A DNA stretch of 64,000 bases, taken from CAKOSP01 sp044432745. Lineage in GTDB: Bacteria; Bacillota_I; Bacilli_A; RF39; UBA660. The notes below the pieces were generated by a model that saw only the letters and a program-made list of their open reading frames with translations, did not search any database and was not told the DNA's origin. Position numbers and translations under genes: made by a program. The stretch spans positions 124,001 to 188,000 of the forward strand of contig JAWXUH010000001.1 in the NCBI GenBank assembly GCA_044432745.1, in the 5' to 3' direction. Shown piece after piece: positions 8,227 to 16,418 of this stretch (within the stretch, counting starts at the first letter, position 1; the number at the start of each line of letters is the position of its first letter).

Positions 8227-8638
8227 TTGACTTTCTCCTTAAAAAAGTTTCTAAAATCAAACATGCTGATAATGTATCTACCATTTTTTTACTATCTCTA
8301 GTACTTTTTCCATTACCTTCTAAAATTTTATTTGCAAATACACTTGTAAGTCTTTCATCTACAAATTCAACATCTATTTCAAGTTCTTTAAATTTGGATA
8401 CTATATAATCGCTTCTATTAGTCGCAAATCCACTACTTCCATCCATATTTAAAGGCTTACCTATAACTATTGTTGTTATTTTTTCTTCTTCTATTATTTT
8501 TTCTAATTGATTATATAAATATTCATAATCTTCTGTTCTAAATCTAATTGTTTTATAAGGACATGCTAGTATATTGCTTCTATCTGTTAGCGCAATACCA
8601 CAAGTTTTTGTCCCTAAATCTAGTGCCATGTATCTCAT
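8213..8638 (-). CDS. ruvX: Putative Holliday junction resolvase RuvX (YqgF)
   Basis: A 141-residue RNase H-fold protein of the YqgF/RuvX family, linked to Holliday junction resolution and, in some bacteria, to processing of 16S rRNA. The first acidic residue is in ALDLGTKTCGIAL (D7), the second in VDERLTS, and the last in MVDTLSACLILE, giving the expected acidic triad. The start ATG overlaps the ireB stop as TAATG. It belongs to the ireB-ruvX-DUF1292-mltG-trmR-trhP run. Confidence 0.93.
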   Translation of the reverse strand: MRYMALDLGTKTCGIALTDRSNILACPYKTIRFRTEDYEYLYNQLEKIIEEEKITTIVIGKPLNMDGSSGFATNRSDYIVSKFKELEIDVEFVDERLTSVFANKILEGNGKSTRDSKKMVDTLSACLILETFLRRKSNEQK

Positions 8639-8892
8639 TATTTACTTAAACTTCCTTTAACTATTACCGATAATAAATCAGACTTATTATACTTATTAAT
8701 TAAATTTCTTGCATTATTATGACTTGTTATATATCCGTCATCGTCTGTTAATAGGTATCCAACTATTTGAGTAACTGGATCATAACCCTTTTCTTCAAGT
8801 GCAAGTGATATTTCTTTTAATTCATATAAAATGATTTCATTAAACAACACTTCTCTAAATTCTTCTGCTTTAAATAAGCTAGTTTTATCCAT
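8638..8892 (-). CDS. ireB: IreB family regulatory phosphoprotein (DUF965)
   Basis: The family protein IreB is phosphorylated by the Ser/Thr kinase IreK in enterococci and tunes cell-envelope stress responses. This copy is 84 residues, with the conserved core EEKGYDPVTQIVGYLLTDD followed by ITSHNNARNLI. The correct start is the ATG at 8890-8892, giving MDKTSLF like the family and preceded by GAGGTG. A longer frame beginning at a TTG would contain that binding site. It is the first gene of the operon, with its promoter at 8915-8943. No kinase gene is visible in the window. Confidence 0.92.
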   Translation of the reverse strand: MDKTSLFKAEEFREVLFNEIILYELKEISLALEEKGYDPVTQIVGYLLTDDDGYITSHNNARNLINKYNKSDLLSVIVKGSLSK

Positions 8893-8914
8893 AAAACACC
8901 TCAAATACTTTTAT

Positions 8915-8943
8915 ATTTTATCATTTTTTGTCAATTTAATCAA
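8915..8943 (-). promoter_or_regulatory. Promoter of the ireB-ruvX-mltG-trmR-trhP operon
   Basis: TTGATT (8938-8943), 17-bp spacer, TAAAAT (8915-8920) with an extended TGa. A TTGACA also lies nearby but is badly spaced from any -10. Confidence 0.65.
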
Positions 8944-8970
8944 CCTATAGACATTTTTATCTGTATACAA

Positions 8971-8998
8971 ATAAAAAAGAAAGTATTTATATACTTTC
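8971..8998 (-). terminator. Terminator of typA
   Basis: GAAAGTAT (8979-8986) and ATACTTTC (8991-8998) form an 8-bp stem with a 4-nt loop, followed on the minus strand by six T. It begins at the typA stop codon. Confidence 0.88.
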
Positions 8999-10818
8999 TA
9001 GTTATGTTTCTTATTTCTTGAATCAAATTTCTTTCTTTCATCAGTATTAAGTATTTTTTTACGTAATCTTAAATTTTCTGGTGTGATTTCAACTAATTCA
9101 TCACTATTTATAAATTCTAGCGCATATTCTAATGTTATTGGTCTAGGTCTTTTTAACACTACAGTTTTATCACTTGATGATGCTCTTGTATTTGTTAATT
9201 GTTTACCTTTTACAATATTTACTGCTAAATCATTGTCTTTATTACATTCTCCAACGATCATACCTTCATAAACTTCTGCTCCTGGTTCAAGGAATAATAT
9301 TCCACGATCTTCTAAAGCTTGTGACGCATATGATGTAGCCTTACCATTTTCCATAGATACAAGTACACCAAGTTTACGTTCTGCAAGAACTCCTGATGCT
9401 ACTGGTTTATAATCACTAAACGTATGATTCATAATACCATAACCTTTTGTAAGTGTCATGAACTCTGTATTAAATCCAATTAAACCTCTTGATGGTATTT
9501 CGTATGAAATTCTGTTTAATTCATTGATTTTAGAGATATTAAGTAAATTACCACCTCTAAGTCCCATTGATTCAATTACAGAACCCATATTTTCATCATT
9601 AACTTCGATTTGAACATCTTCAAATGGTTCAGATTTAACTCCGTCAATTTCTTTTACAATAACTTCAGGTTTTGATACTTGAAGCTCATATCCTTCTCTT
9701 CTCATATTTTCTAGTAAGATAGATAAATGTAATTCTCCTCTACCTGATACTATCCATGAATCATTTCCAGATTTTTCAACTTTTAAAGATACATCTTTTT
9801 GAGTTTCACGATTAAGTCTTTCATCAATTTTTGAACTTGTAACAAATTTTCCTTCTTTACCAACGAATGGTGAATTATTTGTCATAAATGTCATTTTTAA
9901 TGTTGGTTCATCTATTCTTAATATTGGAAGTACATCATCTTTACCTGGTAAACATAATGTTTCTCCTACGAATAAATCTTCTAAACCTGCTATTGCAACA
10001 ATATCTCCTGCTTGAGCAGTTTCAATTAAAGTTCTTTTAAGTCCAAAGAAACCAAAAAGTTTTTGAATTCTAAATTCTTTTTTACTTCCATCAAGTCTTA
10101 TACATGTTACTCTATCGTTTACGCTGATTTTTCCACTTTTGATTCTTCCGATACCAATTCTTCCTACGAAATCATTGTAATCTAATAATGCTGGTTGGAA
10201 TTGGAAATCTTTATCTAAATTTACATTTGGAACTGGAATTTCAGATAAAACCATATCAAATAATGGTGTATAATCTTCTTGTTGATCATTTACATCACTT
10301 GATAAACTACATGTTCCGTTAATTGCTGATACGTATACAACTTTAAAATCAAGTTGATCGTCTGTTGCATTTAATTCCATAAATAATTCTAAAACTTCAT
10401 CTTGAACGTGTTCAACTCTTGCAGTTGGTTTATCAACTTTGTTTATTACTACTATTGGTTTAATTCCAGCTTCTAATGCTTTTTTAAGAACAAATCTTGT
10501 TTGAGGCATTGGACCTTCATAAGCATCTACTACTAGAAGTACTCCATCAACCATGTTCATTATTCTTTCAACTTCTCCACCGAAATCTGCATGTCCTGGT
10601 GTATCTAAAATATTAATTCTATGATCTTTGTGAGTAAGTGCAGTTGTTTTTGCAAGGATTGTAATCCCTCTTTCTCTTTCAATATCATTTGAATCCATTG
10701 CTCTTTCATCTACATTTTCATTTTCTCTAAATGTATCTGATTTTTTTAACAATTGATCAACTAGTGTTGTTTTACCATGGTCTACATGGGCTATAATTGC
10801 TATATTTCTTATTTTCAT
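8998..10818 (-). CDS. typA: Translational GTPase TypA/BipA
   Basis: A ribosome-associated GTPase of 606 residues with a role in 50S assembly and stress adaptation. The G1 motif is AHVDHGKTTL (~residues 9-18), then RGITILAK (switch I), DTPGHADFGGEV (G3) and NKVDKP (G4), followed by EF-G-like domains and the BipA-specific C-terminus. The start chosen is the ATG at 10816-10818 (MKIRNIAII), which has AAGAGG seven bases upstream. The longer frame starts at a GTG without a binding site. It is transcribed alone between an extended -10 promoter and a strong terminator. Confidence 0.97.
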   Translation of the reverse strand: MKIRNIAIIAHVDHGKTTLVDQLLKKSDTFRENENVDERAMDSNDIERERGITILAKTTALTHKDHRINILDTPGHADFGGEVERIMNMVDGVLLVVDAYEGPMPQTRFVLKKALEAGIKPIVVINKVDKPTARVEHVQDEVLELFMELNATDDQLDFKVVYVSAINGTCSLSSDVNDQQEDYTPLFDMVLSEIPVPNVNLDKDFQFQPALLDYNDFVGRIGIGRIKSGKISVNDRVTCIRLDGSKKEFRIQKLFGFFGLKRTLIETAQAGDIVAIAGLEDLFVGETLCLPGKDDVLPILRIDEPTLKMTFMTNNSPFVGKEGKFVTSSKIDERLNRETQKDVSLKVEKSGNDSWIVSGRGELHLSILLENMRREGYELQVSKPEVIVKEIDGVKSEPFEDVQIEVNDENMGSVIESMGLRGGNLLNISKINELNRISYEIPSRGLIGFNTEFMTLTKGYGIMNHTFSDYKPVASGVLAERKLGVLVSMENGKATSYASQALEDRGILFLEPGAEVYEGMIVGECNKDNDLAVNIVKGKQLTNTRASSSDKTVVLKRPRPITLEYALEFINSDELVEITPENLRLRKKILNTDERKKFDSRNKKHN

Positions 10819-10854
10819 AAAATACCTCTTTCTTTGATTTTTCACACATTTAAC

Positions 10855-10863
10855 ATTATAACA
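10855..10863 (-). promoter_or_regulatory. Extended -10 promoter of typA
   Basis: TGtTATAAT on the minus strand, about 37 bp before the typA start. No convincing -35; the region upstream is A-rich. Confidence 0.6.
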
Positions 10864-10961
10864 TATAAATGATTAATTTTTTAAAAAAATCTTTTTCTTT
10901 TATACTATACAATAAAAAAAAAGAAAAAACAAGTTTTTATGTAACATTTGAATTACTAAAC

Positions 10962-12092
10962 TTATTTTTCTATTACTAAATATTCTTTGTTTTCTAAAAA
11001 ATGTAAAATTATTACTTTTAATATAGCTAATATCGGTGTAGAGAATATCATTCCCATTATTCCAAAAAAATATCCAAAAATTAGAAGTGATAACATAATT
11101 ATAATAGGATGAATATTTGTAACCTTACTCATAATTATTGGTTGAAACATATAATTTTCTATAAATTGTACTAATATAGATATTATTAATACTCCTGTTC
11201 CTATAACTACACTTTGCGAAAACCCTACTGTAATAGCTATTCCGCAACCAATCCATGGACCTACGTAAGGGATTATATTACAAACACCACATATGAGTCC
11301 TATCAATAATGCAGCTTCTAAACCTATTATAGTAAATCCTATTGTGTTACAAACAAATACCATAGTAGCTATTAAAAATATTCCGTTTACTGTTTTTCTT
11401 GTTTCAGTACTTATTTTAGTTGATAATAGATTTACTTGATCTATATACTTTTTAGGTACTAATGTAGAAAAACCATTTTTTATACTATTAAAATCAATTA
11501 ATATATATAAACCTAATATCAAGCTGAATAACAAATCAAATAAACCTGTACCTAGTATTGATACTGCATTCATTATATATCTTGGTAGACTAGATGTTAT
11601 TTCACTAATAATTAATATTACATTATCATTTATACCTTGACTAATAGAACTTACATCCGTTCCTGATGCACTTAAGTCATTTAATATATTATTGTTGAAG
11701 AAATTTACAACACTATTTCCAATTACAGGCATGTATGCAATTAATTCTGCTATCTGACTTGCCATTACAGGTATGAATAATCTAAAAAATATAGATATAC
11801 AAATCATTAGTCCCATATATACTATTAAAGAACTTCCAATTCTTCCTAGAGATTTTTGCTCTAATTTATCTACAAATGGATTAAGTAACCATGCGATTAT
11901 ACATCCTAGAAAAAGTGGCATCATTATGTCTAATATAGTTTTTAAAAAAATAAAAATTCCTAATTCACTTCCTACATATAGTAAACCTATAACTATAAGC
12001 ATTATCAATAATATCTGAACTAACTTTAATATCTTTTTACCAAGTATTAATACTTCATTAAGTGCTTCATTATCTATCTGTATTTTTTTCAT
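10962..12092 (-). CDS. AI-2E family transporter (YtvI/PerM-like permease)
   Basis: A polytopic membrane protein of 376 residues with about seven or eight hydrophobic segments in the AI-2E (UPF0118) arrangement: two near the N-terminus (~22-60), one at ~72-92, and a cluster from ~178 to the end. The family's conserved C-terminal part is present, with VCNIIPYVGPWIG near residue 270 and a YMFQPIIMSK segment near 312. Members export small molecules or ions; substrates differ and cannot be predicted here. AGAGG precedes the ATG. It stands alone between typA and an unknown gene. Confidence 0.85.
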   Translation of the reverse strand: MKKIQIDNEALNEVLILGKKILKLVQILLIMLIVIGLLYVGSELGIFIFLKTILDIMMPLFLGCIIAWLLNPFVDKLEQKSLGRIGSSLIVYMGLMICISIFFRLFIPVMASQIAELIAYMPVIGNSVVNFFNNNILNDLSASGTDVSSISQGINDNVILIISEITSSLPRYIMNAVSILGTGLFDLLFSLILGLYILIDFNSIKNGFSTLVPKKYIDQVNLLSTKISTETRKTVNGIFLIATMVFVCNTIGFTIIGLEAALLIGLICGVCNIIPYVGPWIGCGIAITVGFSQSVVIGTGVLIISILVQFIENYMFQPIIMSKVTNIHPIIIMLSLLIFGYFFGIMGMIFSTPILAILKVIILHFLENKEYLVIEK

Positions 12093-12189
12093 TTTATTAC
12101 CTCTTTAAATAATTATACAATAAAATATACAAATTAACCACATTAGTTATATATAAACAAAATTTTCAATAAAAAAACAAAATACCAAA

Positions 12190-12714
12190 CTATGATATTT
12201 TATTTTCTTTTTTCTTTTGTGTACTTTTATGCAATTCATAACAATAAAATTGAAATTTTCTTCTTTCAATATATGGCATTACCGCTATATACATAGAAAC
12301 TTCATTGTAATTTTCTTCTAATAATGCTAATTTAAAGTTGTTAGCATCAAATCCTTCTATATTCTTCATATATGTTTGATATATGTTGTATATAGAATTC
12401 ATTAAATTTTTATTATCTATATTTGTATAAATAAAATCATTTATCTCAAATTCTATAAATGTATTGTTTAATACTACTGGATATTTATGTTTTCTGTTAT
12501 CAACAATACATAATTCTCCATTTAAATATTCTTCTGTTAATATATTACTATTTCTTATAACTTGCATTAAACTTTCATTTGAATGTTTAGTTGTAAAAAT
12601 GTCAATTGATTCCAAACTAGAGTCTATTAATTCTGAATCTAATGCCATAATATCTATTGGCATCGGACTTTTTCTATCGACAATGAACACTAAATTGTAT
12701 ATTATATTTTCCAA
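12190..12714 (-). CDS. Unknown soluble protein of 174 residues
   Basis: I do not recognise this gene. The protein has no signal or membrane segment. It begins with a beta-rich stretch (IIYNLVFIVDRKSP) and ends with a lysine-rich tail. The start is TTG, supported by AAGGGA six bases upstream; the next in-frame ATG is 17 codons in. An extended -10 (TGgTATAAT) at 12746-12754 drives it. It faces the divergent DUF192-like gene across a 99-bp gap. Codon use is like that of its neighbours. Confidence 0.65.
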   Translation of the reverse strand: MENIIYNLVFIVDRKSPMPIDIMALDSELIDSSLESIDIFTTKHSNESLMQVIRNSNILTEEYLNGELCIVDNRKHKYPVVLNNTFIEFEINDFIYTNIDNKNLMNSIYNIYQTYMKNIEGFDANNFKLALLEENYNEVSMYIAVMPYIERRKFQFYCYELHKSTQKKKENKIS

Positions 12715-12745
12715 TTTAAATCCCTTCCTTTGATTTGTACTATGT

Positions 12746-12754
12746 ATTATACCA
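12746..12754 (-). promoter_or_regulatory. Extended -10 promoter of the 174-residue unknown gene
   Basis: TGgTATAAT on the minus strand, 31 bp before the TTG start codon. Confidence 0.55.
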
Positions 12755-12793
12755 TATTATTTAAAAAAATGTATATAAATATCTTTTTTTTCA

Positions 12794-12799
12794 TATAAT
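12794..12799 (+). promoter_or_regulatory. -10 element of the DUF192-like gene
   Basis: TATAAT at 12794-12799, only 14 bp from the ATG, so the 5' untranslated region would be very short and made mostly of the ribosome binding site (GGTGAT). Confidence 0.5.
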
Positions 12800-12813
12800 T
12801 TATTGGTGATAAT

Positions 12814-13152
12814 ATGAAAATTATTTTAAACAACATTCAATACGATATTTGTAATTGTGATACCTTTACTAAAAGGATTTTTACTTTAGTTGGTAAAAAA
12901 AATATTAACAAAGCCTACTATTATCAAAATGAGAATAAAGTTCATACATTTTTCTTATTTGATAATGTAGATATTATTGGTATCAATAAAAAAAATATCG
13001 TGATATTTAAATATCTAGACGTTCCACGAAATAAAATCGTAGAAATATCTAATGATAAAAATAACACTGATATTTTTATTATACCTTTAAAATCTTCTTG
13101 TTCAATTAAAATTGGTGATAATCTAACTTTTGTACGTGAATATGAAATCTAA
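12814..13152 (+). CDS. Probable DUF192 family protein
   Basis: A 112-residue protein. The central segment KVHTFFLFDNVDIIGI, followed by a hydrophobic strand and a DVPRNKIVEI turn, resembles the DUF192 core (a GMLF-type strand, a hydrophobic-D-hydrophobic strand for the polar ligand site, and a final basic turn). The N-terminal part also fits (residues 12-35, with TFTKRIFTLVG in place of the usual GLM segment). It lacks the signal peptide that many members have. The family's function is not settled. The gene is convergent with obgE and overlaps its 3' end by 30 bp. Confidence 0.6.
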   Translation: MKIILNNIQYDICNCDTFTKRIFTLVGKKNINKAYYYQNENKVHTFFLFDNVDIIGINKKNIVIFKYLDVPRNKIVEISNDKNNTDIFIIPLKSSCSIKIGDNLTFVREYEI

Positions 13153-14397
13153 TATCGAAACATCGTCTCCAGCTTTTGCACCTAATTTTTCTAGTTCATC
13201 TTCTATTCCCATTAAATTAAGAGTTCTTGCAAATCTTTTAACTGCTTCTGATTCATTTAATTTTGTCATTTTAAGTAATTTTTCTACTCTTGGTCCACTT
13301 ATAACCCATATTCCATCTTCTTTATTTATTGAATATGATTCTTCTTTTTTAAATTCATATACAATATAATCTTCAAATTCTTCTTTTGAAAATAAATCTG
13401 TCTTAGGTGTTTGATCCAAATAAATTCCAAATGTATCAAGTAGAACATCTATTTTTTCATTGTTCATTGCACTTATTTCAAGTATCGTTGCATCAGGATA
13501 TTTCTTTTTGAATAATAATAAATTTTCTGCTGCATCAGGTAAATCCATTTTATTTGCTACTATAATTTCTTTTTTTTGCGATAATTTATCGTTAAACTTA
13601 TCTATTTCTTTTCTGATTAATTCATAATCTTCAATTGGACTACGTCCCTCACTTGCACCCATATCAAGTACGTGTGCTAAAATTCTTGTTCTCATAGCAT
13701 GTTTTAAGAATTTATCTCCAAGACCTATACCTGTTGATGCACCTTCAATTAAACCAGGTAAATCGGCTACTATAAATGTTTCATGATTTCCAGATTTTAC
13801 TACTCCTAAATTAGGACTAAGTGTTGTAAAGTGATATGCACCGATTTTTGGTTTAGATGAAGAAATTACTGATAATAATGTACTCTTACCTACACTTGGC
13901 ATTCCTACTAATCCTATATCAGCTAACATTTTTAATTCTATTCTTAGAATTTTTTCTTCTCCAGGTTCTCCAAATTCACTAAATTCTGGCGCTGGATTTT
14001 CGTGTGTAGAAAATGCTTTATTACCTTTTCCTCCACGTCCTCCTTTTGCTACTACAAATTCTTGTCCGTCATCTGTTAAATCGCATATAACCATGTTATT
14101 TTCTTCATTATATACTACAGTTCCTTCTGGTACACTTACAATATGAGCATCTTTACCTTTACCATATTTATTTCCACCTTTACCATGTTCTCCACGTTCT
14201 CCACGTACACATCTTAGTGTTTTTAAGTCAAGAAGCGTTTTTAAATTTTTATCAACTTTAAAAACTACATCTGCTCCTCTTCCACCGTTTCCTCCATCTG
14301 GTCCTCCCATTGGTATATATTTTTCTCTTCTGAAACTAGTACATCCATCTCCACCGTTTCCAGCTACTACTTTCAATGTTAATTCATCTACAAACAT
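13123..14397 (-). CDS. obgE: GTPase Obg (ObgE/CgtA)
   Basis: An essential GTPase of 424 residues that binds the 50S subunit and, in spore formers, is needed for activation of the sporulation phosphorelay. Domains in order: glycine-rich Obg fold (~1-158, with GGPDGGNGGRGADV), G domain with G1 GMPSVGKSTL (~167-176), DLPGLIEGAS (G3) and NKMDLP (G4), and a C-terminal OCT domain (~345-424) seen in Firmicutes. It lies downstream of rplU-prp-rpmA, with an unknown gene where B. subtilis has spo0B. The last seven codons overlap the convergent DUF192-like gene. Confidence 0.97.
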   Translation of the reverse strand: MFVDELTLKVVAGNGGDGCTSFRREKYIPMGGPDGGNGGRGADVVFKVDKNLKTLLDLKTLRCVRGERGEHGKGGNKYGKGKDAHIVSVPEGTVVYNEENNMVICDLTDDGQEFVVAKGGRGGKGNKAFSTHENPAPEFSEFGEPGEEKILRIELKMLADIGLVGMPSVGKSTLLSVISSSKPKIGAYHFTTLSPNLGVVKSGNHETFIVADLPGLIEGASTGIGLGDKFLKHAMRTRILAHVLDMGASEGRSPIEDYELIRKEIDKFNDKLSQKKEIIVANKMDLPDAAENLLLFKKKYPDATILEISAMNNEKIDVLLDTFGIYLDQTPKTDLFSKEEFEDYIVYEFKKEESYSINKEDGIWVISGPRVEKLLKMTKLNESEAVKRFARTLNLMGIEDELEKLGAKAGDDVSILDFIFTYKS

Positions 14398-14439
14398 ATT
14401 TACCTCTTTTCTTTATATATAATAACATAAAACCAGAAA

Positions 14440-15282
14440 TTAACGAATACCTAAACGTAATTTGTCGTAATCATCTAATTCACATTTTTCATTACTGTTT
14501 GGATTCCATACACCATATTTTTCAAATAAATAATTTGGCGTATCTTTATATAATGCTAAATAACTATTTTCTTCTCCACATATTTTTGCAGCATTAACTC
14601 TTTGATTTTGTATATAATTCATTTTTATATCAAATAATTTATCTATAGCCTCATCTGCTACTTCAGTATATATTGGAGATATTTTTTTAAATGCATATTC
14701 AAAAGAATCTATCTCAGCTACTCTCTTGTGTAATTCATCACATTCAGATTTTTTTGTTGAAAAATATAAATAATTTAATATATCATTTTCTGGATCTTCC
14801 ACTTTTAGTTTACTTCTTAATGACGTAATAATACCCATTAATTCTGTTGAACCATATTTATCTTTTCTGCATTTATCGTAATACGTTATCTCTCCAACAT
14901 GTGAAAATTTTAAATATTTAGATATATCTGTATTAGGATTTTCTACTAAATTTTTAGTTTGTACTGCATACTGTAATACATAAATTAAATTTAATAGAAT
15001 AAAGTTCATATTAATTTCAAATACAGATTTACCATAATAATGAATTTCAGTTCCTATACGTTCAAGTAATAAATAATAATTTACTTCAATTTTTTTCTTA
15101 AAATATATATATTTTGTTAGTTCATTACTTTTATTTTTATCACTTACAAAATTTACATTTGTACAATATGATGCAATATCCATATCTTCTACTAAAAAAC
15201 TTATTATATATTCTATTTCTTCAATAGATAAAATTTGATTTTTCTTACTTATCTCTTCTATCATTTTTAAAACATTTTCCAT
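14440..15282 (-). CDS. Unknown protein between rpmA and obgE
   Basis: I do not recognise a family. The 280-residue protein is helical, with no signal peptide and no convincing membrane segment, though residues ~88-105 (INMNFILLNLIYVLQYAV) are hydrophobic. The position between rpmA and obgE is that of spo0B in B. subtilis, but the length differs and I find no His-box (H followed by D/N in a helix hairpin) like Spo0B. GGGGG lies before the ATG, and a good promoter (15314-15342) stands directly behind the rpmA terminator, so this gene and obgE probably form a separate transcript. Confidence 0.7.
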   Translation of the reverse strand: MENVLKMIEEISKKNQILSIEEIEYIISFLVEDMDIASYCTNVNFVSDKNKSNELTKYIYFKKKIEVNYYLLLERIGTEIHYYGKSVFEINMNFILLNLIYVLQYAVQTKNLVENPNTDISKYLKFSHVGEITYYDKCRKDKYGSTELMGIITSLRSKLKVEDPENDILNYLYFSTKKSECDELHKRVAEIDSFEYAFKKISPIYTEVADEAIDKLFDIKMNYIQNQRVNAAKICGEENSYLALYKDTPNYLFEKYGVWNPNSNEKCELDDYDKLRLGIR

Positions 15283-15313
15283 CTAATAATCCCCCTTTAG
15301 AAATCGTCTTGAT

Positions 15314-15342
15314 ATTATAACATTTGTATCACAATATTGCAA
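15314..15342 (-). promoter_or_regulatory. Promoter of the unknown gene and obgE
   Basis: TTGCAA (15337-15342), 17-bp spacer, TATAAT (15314-15319) with an extended TGt. The -35 touches the T-tract of the rpmA terminator. Confidence 0.75.
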
Positions 15343-15376
15343 TAAAAAAAGCGCTTACGCAACTTCGTAAACACTT
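15342..15376 (-). terminator. Terminator of rplU-prp-rpmA
   Basis: An 11-bp stem (15349-15359 with 15366-15376, two G-U pairs) around a 6-nt loop, followed by seven T on the minus strand. The stem contains the last rpmA codons and its stop. Confidence 0.85.
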
Positions 15377-15642
15377 ACTTTTTTCTTACTTCTTCCACTT
15401 CTTTCGTATTTTACTGTACCGTTAACAAGTGCAAATAAAGTATGATCTTTTCCCATTCCAACATTTTTACCAGGATAAATTCTAGTACCCCTTTGACGAT
15501 AAATGATTGCTCCTGCTTTTGCATTTTGACCATCAGCAAGTTTTGCTCCTAGTCTACGACCAGCAGAATCACGTCCGTTATCTGTTGAAGATTGTCCTTT
15601 TTTATGGGCAAATCTTTGGATATTTAAATTAATAAACAACAT
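15355..15642 (-). CDS. rpmA: 50S ribosomal protein L27 with cleavable N-terminal extension
   Basis: L27 of 95 residues, a protein of the 50S peptidyl-transferase region. The mature part is typical (STDNGRDSAGRRLGAK, then the RQRGTRIYPG and GKDHTLFAL motifs). As in other Firmicutes there is a short extension before it, LNIQRFAHKKG, matching the Prp cleavage motif LNLQFFA except that the first phenylalanine is arginine. The Prp protease gene lies 12 bp upstream, so processing at F/A is expected. Confidence 0.97.
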   Translation of the reverse strand: MLFINLNIQRFAHKKGQSSTDNGRDSAGRRLGAKLADGQNAKAGAIIYRQRGTRIYPGKNVGMGKDHTLFALVNGTVKYERSGRSKKKVSVYEVA

Positions 15643-15654
15643 AACAATTCTCCT

Positions 15655-15942
15655 TTACTTAATTATTTTTAAATTTTTAGGATATTCTCTTTCTAATTCT
15701 TCAAGTAAATTAAACATATTTTGTATTAAAACTTCTACTTCTTTAGTATTTTTTTTAATCCTTATTTCCATATGTTTATTATCAATAAATTCAATTGATT
15801 TACTATCAAATGAAAGAATCCCGTTTACCGAAGTATATATAATACTTGACACACTTGCACATACTATATCTTTTCCAAAATCATCATACATAGCGTGGCC
15901 ATTTATTTTTATTACTTCTTTTTCTTTTTCGATTAAAATCAT
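15655..15942 (-). CDS. prp: Ribosomal-processing cysteine protease Prp (YsxB)
   Basis: Prp removes the N-terminal extension of L27 in Firmicutes. The 95-residue protein has the catalytic histidine in GHA (H16) and the catalytic cysteine in KDIVCASVSS (C28), both in the family context. It is encoded between rplU and rpmA, the conserved place, and starts four bases after the rplU stop. Confidence 0.93.
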   Translation of the reverse strand: MILIEKEKEVIKINGHAMYDDFGKDIVCASVSSIIYTSVNGILSFDSKSIEFIDNKHMEIRIKKNTKEVEVLIQNMFNLLEELEREYPKNLKIIK

Positions 15943-15946
15943 ACTA

Positions 15947-16246
15947 CTATCCGTTAATTTTTTTAACTTCTAGACATGTATATGGTTGACGATGCCCTTG
16001 AGTCTTACGATATTTTTTCTTAGCTTTATATTTAAATACCTTAATTTTTTTAGCACGCCCATTTTTTACAACAGTACAAACAACTGTAGCACCTTTTACA
16101 AAAGGAACTCCTGTTTTGTCTCCTACTAATAATACTTCATCAAAAGTAACATCAGCACCTGCTTCTACTTCAAGTTTTTCAACATATATTTTGTCTCCTT
16201 CAGAAACTAGATATTGCTTACCACCTGTTTTAAAAATAGCTTTCAT
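15947..16246 (-). CDS. rplU: 50S ribosomal protein L21
   Basis: L21 of 99 residues, a 23S rRNA-binding protein. It shows the family start KAIFKTGGKQYLVSEGD and the C-terminal signature KKYRKTQGHRQPYTCLEV. It is first in the rplU-prp-rpmA operon, preceded by an AAGGAGG site, a structured leader (16262-16350) and a TTGACA promoter. Confidence 0.98.
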   Translation of the reverse strand: MKAIFKTGGKQYLVSEGDKIYVEKLEVEAGADVTFDEVLLVGDKTGVPFVKGATVVCTVVKNGRAKKIKVFKYKAKKKYRKTQGHRQPYTCLEVKKING

Positions 16247-16261
16247 TTCATACCTCCTTAA

Positions 16262-16350
16262 TTTTTAATTAAAAGTCTCGCCTGTAAGGTGGAAAATATA
16301 ATTTTCTCTTCTAACCTTCTTAGTGCGGTTTTATCAAAATGACTTAAAAC
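16262..16350 (-). ncRNA. Ribosomal protein L21 leader
   Basis: The transcript upstream of rplU contains the conserved pieces of the Firmicute L21 leader: CGCACTAAGAAGGTTAG, a small AT hairpin, then CCACCTTACAGGCGAGACT shortly before the ribosome binding site. Such leaders are thought to bind L21 or its partners and adjust operon expression. The ends are approximate. Confidence 0.68.
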
Positions 16351-16356
16351 ATTAAT

Positions 16357-16385
16357 AGTCTATCAAATATTGACCTCGATGTCAA
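16357..16385 (-). promoter_or_regulatory. Promoter of rplU-prp-rpmA
   Basis: TTGACA (16380-16385), 17-bp spacer, TAGACT (16357-16362) with an extended TGa. Confidence 0.72.
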
Positions 16386-16418
16386 GTTTATATATCAAAA
16401 GATTACAATAATATCTAT

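Noticed and set aside
14440..15282. Calling the gene before obgE spo0B
   Set aside because: Only position agrees. The length is 280 against ~192 residues, and no phospho-histidine helix motif is visible.
16357..16385. T-box or amino-acid riboswitch before rplU
   Set aside because: The leader sequence matches the L21 leader pattern and has no T-box sequence or specifier loop.
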